From positions 11,876,061-11,940,060 of the forward strand of contig CM067443.1 in NCBI GenBank assembly GCA_034508935.3: a DNA stretch of 64,000 bases, read 5' to 3'. This stretch comes from Berghia stephanieae (taxonomy: Eukaryota; Mollusca; Gastropoda; Nudibranchia; Aeolidiidae). The notes beneath the pieces are model-generated. The model saw only the letters and a program-made list of their open reading frames with translations, had not been told where the DNA came from and did not search any database. Below, piece after piece: positions 33,015 to 43,742 of this stretch. Both the position numbers and the translations under genes were made by a program. How positions within the stretch are numbered: the stretch's first letter is position 1; each line of letters begins with the position of its first letter.

Positions 33015-34245
33015 CAGAAAAGTGAGTGGAGCAGGCACTTATGTTGGTAACAACAAGATATGAAGTGAGTAGAAAAGTGCCAGAAGACAATAGAGAATAA
33101 AATTAATAATTCACCCAATACACCGGAGCATACTCAATGTCTCAATCGTTTCTATGTTATATGTTTGTGATGAGAATATTGGCTATTAAGCTTAACTGCT
33201 GGTCAAAATTACTTCGCGATGGTGGCGAAGGAATCGGCGATCTCAAGAAGTGGGTGAGAGAGGGATCTAGAAATGACTTTGAGTTTGAAACGAATATTTT
33301 GTGTTCGTGGATAGCTCACACGGTAGAGCCACGCTCTCACCTGCCAGGCGGAGTTGTCGTACCAATAAGGTCGCAGGTTCAAACCCCACCACCGCCGCGA
33401 AAAAATTTTTTATTCTCTATTGTCTTCTGGCACTTTTCTACTCACTTCATATCTTGTTGTTACCAACATAAGTGCCTGCTCCACTCACTTTTCTGAATTA
33501 AAAATTCACCCAATACACCGGAGCATACTCAATGTCTCAATCGTTTCTATGTTATATGTTTGTGATGAGAATATTGGCTATTAAGCTTAACTGCTGGTCA
33601 AAATTACTTCGCGATGGTGGCGAAGGAATCGGCGATCTCAAGAAGTGGGTGAGAGAGGGATCTAGAAATGACTTTGAGTTTGAAACGAATATTTTGTGTT
33701 CGTGGATAGCTCACACGGTAGAGCCACGCTCTCACCTGCCAGGCGGAGTTGTCGTACCAATAAGGTCGCAGGTTCAAACCCCACCACCGCCGCGAAAAAA
33801 TTTTTTATTCTCTATTGTCTTCTGGCACTTTTCTACTCACTTCATATCTTGTTGTTACCAACATAAGTGCCTGCTCCACTCACTTTTCTGAATTAAAAAT
33901 TCACCCAATACACCGGAGCATACTCAATGTCTCAATCGTTTCTATGTTATATGTTTGTGATGAGAATATTGGCTATTAAGCTTAACTGCTGGTCAAAATT
34001 ACTTCGCGATGGTGGCGAAGGAATCGGCGATCTCAAGAAGTGGGTGAGAGAGGGATCTAGAAATGACTTTGAGTTTGAAACGAATATTTTGTGTTCGTGG
34101 ATAGCTCACACGGTAGAGCCACGCTCTCACCTGCCAGGCGGAGTTGTCGTACCAATAAGGTCGCAGGTTCAAACCCCACCACCGCCGCGAAAAAATTTTT
34201 TATTCTCTATTGTCTTCTGGCACTTTTCTACTCACTTCATATCTT
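33015..34245. mobile_element. TIR element with three tandem 395-bp units and tRNA-like promoter
   Basis: A left arm of about 88 bp (33015-33102) is the exact inverse of the end of each unit (first at 33408-33494). Units start at about 33110, 33505 and 33900; the first two look identical. Each holds TAGCTCACACGG (box A like) and GCAGGTTCAAACCCC (box B like) about 75 bp apart. The last unit is cut inside its arm. A 13-bp direct repeat ACTGATTTTATTA (33002-33014 and 34246-34258) flanks the whole. The long frames repeated in each unit have no protein features. Confidence 0.85.
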
Positions 34246-34468
34246 ACTGATTTTATTAACAATTTATCCACCTCCTGGTATTTGATATATTTCTCCCTTG
34301 CAATTCAATCACGACAATAGGCTACTCTTTTGTCAATATTATTTTTTATGATCAACTATAGAATTTATTATTTTTAATTCTTACTATTAATATTTAATTA
34401 ATATATATTTTTTAAAAATAAAAAATTAAAATATGTAAAAATTTTAAAATAAAAATTTGTATTTTCAG

Positions 34469-35272
34469 GTCAACCTTGGTGTGTGGGCTGGTTACAGTGT
34501 TGCAGTCAGTCAATTGAGGAACCCCAATTTTTCCAGTGATTTCGTTTCCAACCTCGAAATGTTTACTACCTTCTCTGCAAATGGAGACAAAGAATTTTTA
34601 AAGCATATTGTTCAAATTATTGGGTTTTGTAATGAATCAGAACATATTTTGATCACAGAATATCATTCGTTTGGTTCTGCTGACAAATTGGATGATATTC
34701 TTCAGACCCGCTTACCACACTTGGACACTCTGGCCACTAGATTTTCTTTATGTGTAGACTTTGTCTCTATTTTACACCGACTTCACACTCATAAAGATGG
34801 CACGCGTGTCCTATGTGATTCAAACACACCTGAAAAGTTGCTGAGTCAGTTTTTATTGGCGGATGATTTAAAACTTTTACTCAATGACATGGATGCTCTT
34901 CCTGTGCTTAATGAAGGTAACAATTATACCGTAAAATGTGGACATCGAGAATTGGTCGGAGAACATGTGGCTCCTGAACAATTATGGCCGTACGATGATT
35001 TTGATTTTGATGATAGCCTCATGCCAGGCTATAATGAAAAAGTGGATATTTGGAAAGTTCCAGAAGTTTGTCTTAGATTAATTGGAAATGGCAAAGGTGC
35101 CAATAGACTATCGCTTAATTTGTTTAACATCAACAGTAAATGCAAAAGTGGACAAGGTTTTCTGAGGCCCTCGGCAGGTGAAGTTCTTCAGGTGTATAAA
35201 TCTGTACAGGAAAAATTCAATTTAAATATGAACAATGAAATATCAGAAAAACATGTCCATGAGATGCTATAG
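34469..35272 (+). CDS. POMK: POMK (protein O-mannose kinase), kinase-domain terminal exon
   Basis: Acceptor TATTTTCAG, then 267 codons in phase with the previous exon and a TAG stop. Conserved blocks in order: VNLGVWAGYSVAVSQL (VALSQL in human, lysine region), LITEYHSFGS, DFVSILHRLH, TRVLCDSN (catalytic-loop equivalent), NDMDALP (DFG equivalent), CGHRELVGEHVAPEQLWPY, MPGYNEKVDIWK and LFNI...CKS...PSAGEVL. All match human POMK in order and spacing. The frame is unbroken and the length is normal, so the gene looks functional. Confidence 0.95.
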   Translation, partial: VNLGVWAGYSVAVSQLRNPNFSSDFVSNLEMFTTFSANGDKEFLKHIVQIIGFCNESEHILITEYHSFGSADKLDDILQTRLPHLDTLATRFSLCVDFVSILHRLHTHKDGTRVLCDSNTPEKLLSQFLLADDLKLLLNDMDALPVLNEGNNYTVKCGHRELVGEHVAPEQLWPYDDFDFDDSLMPGYNEKVDIWKVPEVCLRLIGNGKGANRLSLNLFNINSKCKSGQGFLRPSAGEVLQVYKSVQEKFNLNMNNEISEKHVHEML

Positions 35273-35670
35273 ATGTAAAATATTTGAGAATCTATTATGT
35301 ATGAAGGGAAAACCGCTTTTAGTTTTAGTGTGCAGGCAAGAATAATAAGCCTCTTTTACCATCAATCATTTACTAAAATGTGTGGAAGTCTAGAGAGAGA
35401 TATAATTGAGAGAAGAGAGAGAGGATGAGAGAGACAGATGATAGGTATAGACGAGAGAGAGAGATACATTTTAGAGTGAGAGAGAAGAATGAGAGATAGC
35501 ATAGATAAGTACAGTTGAGAGAGAGAGACACAGGTGATAGATACAGAAGAGAGAGAAAAATGAGAGATAGAGAGAGAGAGAGAGGTGGGATTTGTGTGAT
35601 GTGCGTGCTTTGTGTGTTCCTTTTTTTTTTAATGGGCTGTAGAATAATAATTGCCTCCTGGGACAATAAA
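35273..35670 (+). other. POMK 3' untranslated region with GA-rich tract and poly(A) signal
   Basis: A purine-rich GA block at about 35392-35585 lies between the stop and a candidate AATAAA at 35665-35670. Confidence 0.6.
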
Positions 35671-35762
35671 GATCATGTAACTATATTTTATTATTATTAT
35701 TATTGTTATTGTTATAAAACTCTCAATATGGCTTTAATGGATGAAGCATAATGGCATTTAAG

Positions 35763-36180
35763 TTTTACTTACTTAACTTCTTGTGCTCCCCTTGGAGCAT
35801 ATGCTGTCAACAACTTTTCACTATCCAGCTCTCTCCTTAGATATATTCTCTAGCTCTCTCCAGCTGGTTTCGTGCCCTCAGTTTCCTCCAAAGTTGACCA
35901 TCTTCAGCTGTTTCTTTTTAGTCTCCTTTTAGTTTCTGTGTTTTATTTTTTGTTTTTTTGTTTTGTGCTTTTAGAATTGACTTACTTTGACTTATTGCTG
36001 ATCGCCTCCTAATGTTCGGACTGGGACACTTTGTCAGCTTCTCTGATTTGTTGAGAGAGTTCTTTCCACTGATGACGGTCTGATGTGATGGATCTCAGGT
36101 GTTCTAAATCCTTTTCGCATCTCAGATCGCGTGTGTCATCTAGGGGCTTGAGGTCCCCTTTTATCGTAGTCTAAGTCTAT
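35763..36180 (-). mobile_element. Possible LINE 3' end, decayed
   Basis: On the minus strand a remnant frame reads LDDTRDLRCEKDLEHLRSIT and SDRHQWKELSQQIREAD, a D-R-x2-W-x2-L pattern like the end of non-LTR reverse-transcriptase proteins. An AAGTAAGTAA tail lies at the left edge (35765-35780). No clade can be named. Confidence 0.4.
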
Positions 36181-36582
36181 ATGTCTGTTTTGCGACTGCC
36201 TTTGTGTTTGTTATGTCCGCTTGGTGTAAAGAATAACACCATTGCCTTATTAGCTGGAATATGTCTATCTCTTCGTGAGATATGTCCAAATAGAATTATT
36301 AGGCAGCATTATTTTCAGATCATTTTGAACTCTATTTCATCACATCATCAATATTATTTTGGTTGTATGGGGTCGTAAAGTTGTTAAGGTGGAGATTTGT
36401 CTGACCAAATTATTAAATTTTGACATGCACCTCAAAAAGACCCTGTGCGCTTTCTGCTGGTTTTTGTGGGTCAAAACGCAAGTAATGAATACCTTAGAAA
36501 AAAAAGTCCTTTAATATAATGAGTCCCATGGAGTCAGACTCTATTCTGGATTTTGTAACGTTCAATAGATAATAACAATTGG

Positions 36583-36745
36583 TTTTCCCTATTTGATCCA
36601 ATTCCCCCTTGGCTTACTTTTTTGGGGTGCTTGATTGTAAATCTAGAATATTTTGACTATTCCATTTTATTTTTTATACTGGCGCTGATATGACCTAAAT
36701 GAAGTAAATGTGTCACAAGCGCCGTAAAACCATAAAAAAAACCCA
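36583..36745 (+). repeat. SINE A, 5'-truncated copy
   Basis: Only the last 160 bp of the family, ending GCGCCGTAAAACC and A-rich. Confidence 0.8.
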
Positions 36746-37935
36746 AACATAATTGCTTGCTACTATATTAGAAAGGGCACTGATTTTTCAAGAAATACTT
36801 TAAACCATATCTAACATAGACCCAGTAGCTCAATCATTGCTAAATTTGGGGTTCAAAACAAATCCAAACAAGAACTATTTCCTTGTAAGTCATAAATAAA
36901 ATAAATAATGAAAGAGAAATATTCGAATGACAGTTGTTTGTATTTTTCTTTATTTTTATCTGTAAGAGATTCATTTGAGTAACATAGATATAATTATAAT
37001 AATAACAACAAAAAATTCAACATAAAAATTCTCATCTTTAAATTTAAAACAATCACTCACATTGCGTTATGGTCGCTACAGACTCTATAATTACCGTGAA
37101 TATAATTGTATCTGATTATGATCCACTGAGAGGACATAAGACTAAAGACAAAGATAAAGAAAAGAAACATTACTGGTCTATACTATGAACTATGTTACAA
37201 ATAGAATACTGTTTGCTTATATATCAAGTTGCAAACTAACACGTTGTTGTACTCAAAATCCTGGACTGCCCAGATCTGGAAATACTCGCACACAAAAAGT
37301 GTTCAACTCTTTAACGGCAGTGTTGAATTCCTTTTCAGTCATTATTTATTTATGTCATTTATTCTTTCGTTATTACTACAAAACTTAAACCAGTTTTTAA
37401 TTACACACTGTACATTTATGCTGTCTTGAAAAGATGTCAGGTTAAGGTAAGATCAAACCAAACCCTGCCTGTAAAAGGTTAAAATGTTGGCAATGATAGT
37501 TGGTGTTCGGAAGGGAGAGAGAAATGTTCATAAAATTACGCTTTTAAAATTGATTAATAATTATTTTCTTTTGTAATTGTAAACACATCTGCATAATATA
37601 TGATTGTCTAAGCAGCATTATGTAAGAGAGCAAGTGAGAGTCAATAGTGAACATCATGTTATATTCAGTTTTAAAACAAAGGAATAAAATAATAACAATA
37701 TGTCAGCCCCTGACAAATGTGATAGATGAGTGAGTGAAGATAAATGAAAAAAACAAAAAAAACAAACCCAAAACGGTGTCATCGAACCATCAAATCAGCA
37801 GTATTAATTTTAAGACATAGAGTGAACATTTTTGCAAAATAATTTCCAAAAAAAAAAAAAAAAAAATTTATGAACACCGGTTTAATTTCATGAGTCCTTT
37901 CAGTCAAACACTTTTAAGCCAGACATATGTTTGTG
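36746..37935. other. Intergenic stretch, nothing recognised
   Basis: AT-rich DNA with short frames only. No named repeat is seen. Confidence 0.5.
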
Positions 37936-38127
37936 TTTAAGGGTTTTGCGGCGCTTGCGACACATTCAGGTCATTTCAGCGTCAGTAAAAATGAAGAAAC
38001 TGGGACTGTAAAAAAGTTATAGATTTACAATTACAAGCACACGAGTAAAAGTAAGACTAAGACAAAGGGAAATGGTACAAATAGGGAACAGATGTAGATT
38101 CCAAGAGCATACCCTCAGTGTACTTAC

Positions 38128-38190
38128 GGGCGCTTAAATGACCTAAATAGTGTTGAAAGCGCCGTTAAATACCTAAAAACAAAAACAAAA
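38128..38190 (+). repeat. Minimal tail-only SINE A-type insertion
   Basis: About 60 bp with the family tail (GACCTAAATAGTGTTGAAAG, CGCCGTTAAATACC and A-rich end) in the opposite direction to its host SINE. It is flanked by TCAGTGTACTT at both sides. Confidence 0.75.
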
Positions 38191-38302
38191 CATCAGTGTA
38201 CTTGGTTTGAGATCACTTGAAAGTCTCATCCAGACGCAAGCACAATATAGATGATCTGCAACTGCAACCATGGAAAAAATATCATCTTCCAAAACTATAA
38301 CT

Positions 38303-38494
38303 ATAGATAGTTCGAAGATGACGTCACTCAGGTCTTTGTTCTTGTTTTTTGCCATCCGCGTTTATGAGTAATGCTCACTGAACTGTATTAACCTGACTAT
38401 AAACGTTCATGGATACACACAGTTTTGTGTGTTGGTCCGTTATACTTCCGGATGGCAATGTTGTGAGCTTCTTAGCCAAGCGCATACTATCTAT
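38303..38494. mobile_element. MITE G copy 3, in SINE A
   Basis: Starts ATAGATAGTTCG and ends CATACTATCTAT. The host SINE sequence AACTATACATTTGAC shows a TA (or TATA) duplication. Confidence 0.85.
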
Positions 38495-38797
38495 ACATTA
38501 GACTGTTTTCCTCACAGCCAAAGAGTCCGTCCAGGAAAGGAAAAATCAAGTAATCTCATTCCAAGACAATGACAAACAGCAAGTTGGAAACAGATATAGG
38601 GGTATAGAAGACATAGTAGGTGACTTCCTGCCCATGGGAGGTCAAAAAACCCCGCCTAAGACAGAGTTTCTTTATAATCTGTTGTGTTCGATGGAGATGT
38701 TGATGACAGAACATTTTGGATTAATAGTGTTAGACTGTAGAGGTATGAAAACGAATAAATATCATAATGGGCACTGATGGTCAATGAAGATGAGTCA

Positions 38798-39182
38798 TGT
38801 TACAGTGAATGACATAATCAGTCGGATGGTGAAAAGGTTTGAACTGAGATATAGCCAAGTTTAGTTAGAAGGTCAATTTTGATCAAAAATGAGTTCTTGT
38901 CATAAATGGTTAAATCAACCCTTTTTGTACATCTTCGGAAAATATCAAAGCTTAATTTCACTTCTAAATATTTTTTACAGCTAGTCAAGTTGAACAATTA
39001 TGAAATTTGAGAAAAGTTGCTGGATACCTTTCCCATACATCTGACCTTAACTTCATGAAAAATCACCCGATTTAATTCAAATAAAGATTAAAATGCTCTG
39101 GGGAGCATATTCTTTCAGAAGATGAATAAAATGCAAATCTAAAATTTTCACCTTCCGACTAATTATGTAATGCACTGACACA
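38798..39182. mobile_element. MITE I copy 1 (about 385 bp)
   Basis: Inverted ends of about 35 bp: TGTTACAGTGAATGACATAA and, inverted, TGTGTCAGTGCATTACATAA, continuing to GGTGAAAA. A close copy lies at 50077-50462. No coding content; target duplication not clear. Confidence 0.75.
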
Positions 39183-39699
39183 TACAATATGGAAACACAT
39201 TGTTATTATTATTATTAGTATTATTATTATTGTATTATATCACATTTTTACAGTTTTAGGTTAGTTTAATTTATTTTACCTTTTATTCAATCACTTTGTA
39301 AAATGTGCATCATCACTAATACTAATACACAATTTGGTAGAATCTCTTGGTTTGTATAGATAAAGAGAAGTTTAACAGAGCTTGAGACACTTATTGTATA
39401 GGGCATATAGTGAAGGGAATATAATACAGAGTAATATACTAGACTAAACTAGTTTGGCAGTGGAGATTTACAGCTTATAAGTTCCTGTTACTCTAGGGTC
39501 AGAGGCAACCAAGAATAATAAGACAGCGAAGCTAGAAAAGTTTTCATGATTTAATACGTGAGAAGCAAACAAGTTACTTAATTTCGAAATTTTAAAGGAA
39601 GACTTTTTTTTACACAAACAAATTTACTAAAAGTAAAAGAGAAAAGTCCAATGATTTGTTTTCAATTGAGATTTTATTGACAAGTTTCGAATAAACTAT
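39183..39699. other. Intergenic stretch, short (ATT)n only
   Basis: A small ATT block at about 39200-39240; otherwise nothing recognised. Confidence 0.5.
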
Positions 39700-39840
39700 T
39701 TGTAACAAGTTAACTGGGTACTCTGGAAAGACACATATTTTAAAATTTGTCCAGAAAACTCATCATTCAAACGTCATTCAATTTAAATGACCCTTGTCTT
39801 GGTAAAAACTCTCAAACCTGGGACTTTGCGGTAAAACATT
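39700..39840. repeat. Old dispersed repeat, copy 2
   Basis: Shares CCAGAAAACTC, AATTTAAATGAC and AACTCTCAAACCTG blocks in order with 6462-6640. Confidence 0.45.
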
Positions 39841-40275
39841 TTTTTTTTACTCATCCAATTTTGCAAGCAATCTGGAAACATTAATCACATAATAATATTT
39901 AGTACGATGATGGCAAGACAGCTAAGCAATGTCTTTGTCAAAATCTTCGGATAATGATTGCAGTCTTTAATTCATGAGATTAATATGCCTCCATATTTAT
40001 TGCCCATAATACAATCTGATTATCATGAAATCAAGTAAATTTGATAAAAATCCTTCGGGTTGATTTAATTTGACAGCCATTGGTACATCACAGTGATTTC
40101 TTTGGACGAGTCTATTACATTTCATGCAAACATTTTCAATCAATTTTATTTATCACAGAAAAATCGGAAAATCAACATTTGTTCTAAAAAAAAATTGAAT
40201 TTAAAATCATAACTAGCTAGAGGAACACCCAAAAATTTATAAAGAGATTTTAAATCGTTCTGGAGAGATTTTTTT

Positions 40276-40613
40276 TTTTTTTGTTTGTTGTTGCTTTAGT
40301 CTCTTCCAACACAATTGAGGTTATATGAGAGACCGCTGAAACAAAAAAACAAGCATCTAACAAAAATAGTACAAATATCAATCAAAAGCATAACTAAAGA
40401 TATCATAAGCTAAATTATAATAACCAAGAACAAACAGGCAGAGGATTTACAGGAAAAAAAATATCCCCTGTCAAAAATACAATCACAAACCAAAGAAGCA
40501 GGATAGGCTAGTAAAGAGAAGAAGAAACGACATCACTATCGGATCGTATACCCATGCGAACATCATAGGTATATGATTCAAGGGTGATGCTCCCATCCAA
40601 CCACCCGCGAGAG
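40276..40613 (-). repeat. SINE B, full-length minus-strand copy
   Basis: Flanked by GAGAGATTTTTTT on both sides (from 40263 and from 40614). Reads head to tail on the minus strand. Confidence 0.85.
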
Positions 40614-40814
40614 GAGAGATTTTTTTGGTTTGATGATAAAGTATTATAGTTATTTAGATATTTATGAAAGCTAGTTCTAATCAGATACAGGCTAAACAAA
40701 ACAACAAAAATCACCCAAATTATGGAGCTGTCTCAACAATTATTTCAGTTATTATCCCTTTAACACAAAACTGACTTTCTTTTAAGTCATAAATTCAACC
40801 ATTATTTATCAAAC

Positions 40815-40880
40815 TATCCCATTTTCTTCCTTTATACTGGTTATGAAATGTGACAAGTGCCGTAAAACCCTTTAAAAAAA
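40815..40880 (+). repeat. SINE A, strongly 5'-truncated copy
   Basis: Only the CTATCCCATTTTCTTCC to CCGTAAAACCC end is present. Confidence 0.7.
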
Positions 40881-41159
40881 GCATAAAATCAAACATATAA
40901 TGGCAGACGTGACGATTTTCACCAAGAGAGCAGTAACAGCATTGCTTGTAGCTCAGGAATTTGATTTTAATGATGGCCTAGTCACATTTCTGTTATTAAT
41001 CTTTTGGTAAAAAAAATATGATATGAAGTCAGGAAAGAGACAATTTTAACCCCACATGTGGAAGGTTAAACGCCAAAGGTTTTTTTTTTTGTAAAAAATT
41101 TTTATTTATCATCATTTTTATTTTATTTATTCATTTATCGATAGATAAAAAAAAAAAAA

Positions 41160-41160
41160 T

Positions 41161-41240
<80 letters not shown>
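41160..41240. repeat. (AT)n microsatellite
   Basis: About 80 bp of AT dinucleotide. Confidence 0.97.
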
Positions 41241-41242
<2 letters not shown>

Positions 41243-41920
41243 GTTCACCAGTAATACAGTGCAGGATGCATTCCTCAAACTCAAACCAATCTCAATATCC
41301 GAAACTTATACAATTCTTTATTTTCTTTGTACAAGTTTCATGTATTTCTCGTTTTCACAGATTCCTCATCTTAATTTTTTGTCCAAGCAAGAACGAGGAA
41401 TATGTGTCGCACTGTATTCAGTTTGTCTGTGTCAGTCACTTTGAATGAGGAAAAATAAGAGGAATGGATTGAACAAAAACAAGTTACAGTAAAATTTTCG
41501 CAAAACCAAAACAAACAAAATATGGAAATCATGAAAAAAAATGTAAAAATCACAGAATTCTGTAACATTTATCGAGAGATAAAACAAACACAATCATTTC
41601 AAAATTATGTGAGCCATAGACAAACACTTGAGTCTTACCATAGAAATGCACTCACTTGTCAAAGTAATCTGTGACTGTTCCCTGTAACTGAACATTTGCA
41701 GTGATGGGCTCGTCGAGCCTTTTGCAAATGCAAGCCGATGAAGATTGAAGATTACCTCCCATGAGCATCAGATTTTGGGATGCTGGGAATCTAGCACTAT
41801 TTTTGGCTTCTCCTGAGAACGTGCTGGAATCTAGCGAGGACTGTGTATAGTATGGGACTGTACATCAGAGTTTTACAGTCTATACTAAAATTACAAAACA
41901 TCAATATTGTCACTGTCAGC
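41241..41920. other. Intergenic stretch, nothing recognised
   Basis: Short frames on both strands without known motifs. Confidence 0.5.
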
Positions 41921-41922
41921 GT

Positions 41923-42085
41923 GGCTCAGCGGTACAGTCTTTGATTTGTAACCGAAAGATACCGAGTTCAATCACACGTCGCTGCACTGTGCAGCACTGT
42001 TATTCCAGTCTTCCCTTGGAATAGACCCAAGAGACAAATTTCCCTGTGGGATGAATCTAGCGAAGTTTATTTTATTTTACTTTAC
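41923..42085 (+). repeat. SINE E, plus-strand copy
   Basis: tRNA-like head GCGTGGCTCAGCGGTACAGT with a B-box-like GAGTTCAATCAC, then TCCCTTGGAATAGACCC as in the copy at 1160-1385. The MIR-like core is absent from this copy. Confidence 0.7.
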
Positions 42086-42514
42086 TATAATACGAGAACT
42101 AGAGATTCAGTCTTAACCCGTCTTGTTTCATGAATATAGGGAAGTAGATATGAGTTAACATGTTCTTTATCACATTGGGAAGAACAACATGTAGTTTGAC
42201 TATGACTAAGAGGACAAAGCATTGGATCAGCTGAACTGAAAGTAACCTAAACATACATGCAAAGTGTTTCAATCCATTCAAGGCTTCTGAGTACATGATC
42301 ATCGCAATTGATAATGATTAAATGATATATCCTAAGGCAAACAAAACAAACATATATAATAATCATAATAATAACAAAATATAGCGTAACAACAAAACTC
42401 ATTATTCTTAAATACACCTCTGATAATGCATACATTAAATGTTCAACCACATCAAATTAACAATGTAGGGAATGTATACATTATCATCAAACCAAGCTTC
42501 AAGGGGCTTTGCTA

Positions 42515-42870
42515 CTGTGGAATGGGGTTACTAAGACAGCCCCCAAATGTGAGCCCCGATTGAAGATTATTATAAACAAATATGGTAAAATGTACACCAT
42601 TTGATAGATTTTACCCTTCCCCACACTTTATAAAAAGAACATTGGATAGATTATTTTAATGTCTTTTTAAACATTTTTATGTGATATATTTTGACATTGA
42701 AATAATCTATCCGTGGTATGTGTCTAAAGTGTGGGGAACTGTGAAATCTATCAAATGATGTTGTTCATTTTACCATATCTGTTTAATATAATATTCAATC
42801 TGGGGGGTGAATGGGGACACATTTGTGGGTAGGTCTTAGTCACTCTAATTGGCCATAGTCACCCCACTTC
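42515..42870. mobile_element. Large foldback element with about 160-bp arms
   Basis: Left arm blocks CAAATGTGAGCCCC, ATATGGTAAAATG, TTTGATAGATTTTAC, CCCCACACTTTA and GATAGATTATTTTAATGTC are mirrored in order between about 42690 and 42860. The spacer is only about 20-30 bp. Transcribed, it would fold into one long hairpin. No coding content. Confidence 0.85.
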
Positions 42871-43193
42871 ACATTGCCCCCTTTGTTTAAAGCAGGCTTT
42901 TTACCAATTAATGGGAGGACCCATACTATTTATTCCAACAAGTACTTGAGTCATTAGCTACGCTGGTAATAAATGTGTCCACAGTGACGCACATAAAGCA
43001 AGGTTCAAAAATTGTTGTCCATACAATTGGCAGTCTGTTTGGCACGACCCGTGGGTTTGTTTTTGCAATGTTGATAAAGAAAGCAACTTTTATATTGTAT
43101 CCGATATTCAATAATAGTTGAATACATAGTTAGAAATCATATGGTAGAAAAGTTCATTATAGATTGTCCCAGTTAGAAATAATCCAAGGACAT
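42871..43193. other. Intergenic stretch, nothing recognised
   Basis: No named repeat or exon is seen. Confidence 0.5.
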
Positions 43194-43205
43194 AAACTGT
43201 ATATT

Positions 43206-43730
43206 GTTTGTTTGTTTTTAAGGGTTTTACGGCGCTTGCAACACATTTAGGTTATATCAGCGCCAGTAAAAAGGAAGAAAATGGGATGGTAAAAAGTTCT
43301 AGAATTACAATTAGAGCACCCAAGAAAAAGTAAGACAAAGGGGAATTGAGAACAAATAGGGATCAGATGTAGATTCCAAGAGCATACCACCAATGTAATT
43401 AGTTTGAGATCACCTACAAGTCTCATCCAGACACAAGCACAAAATCCAACAAAGAGGAACACACTCAAATGCTTACATTATACATTCAAAATAAAAATAA
43501 TAATACATAACAGAGAGATGATTTACAAGGAAAAAATTATCATCTCCCAAAACAATAACTATGCATTTGACTGTTTCCCTCCCAGCTAGGATTCCGGCCA
43601 GTGCCAGGACAAAACCAAGTAATCTCATTCCGAGACAAAGACAGAAAGCATGTTGGATAACAGATATAAGGGATAGAAGACACAGTATGTACCTCCCTGC
43701 CCGCTATGGGAGGTCAGGATCCCCACCCAG
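43206..43730 (-). repeat. SINE A, full-length young copy
   Basis: Flanked by the 12-bp direct repeat AAACTGTATATT (43194-43205 and from 43731). Few differences from 12734 and 16582. Confidence 0.9.
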
Positions 43731-43742
43731 AAACTGTATATT

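Larger units (their letters stand above)
37936..38655 (-). repeat. SINE A copy with two insertions
   Basis: Minus-strand copy carrying a 60-bp tail-only insertion at 38128-38190 and MITE G at 38303-38494. The head ends CCCCGCCTAAG at about 38655. Confidence 0.8.

Noticed and set aside
33110-34245. Hammerhead ribozyme in the 395-bp unit
   Set aside because: TGTGATGAG and GAAAC words exist but the first lacks the required CTGATGA core and the order and stems do not fit.
33137-34250. Three identical 119/119/107-residue open frames
   Set aside because: They are one frame read through each 395-bp repeat unit and have no recognisable domain; the repeat explains the conservation.
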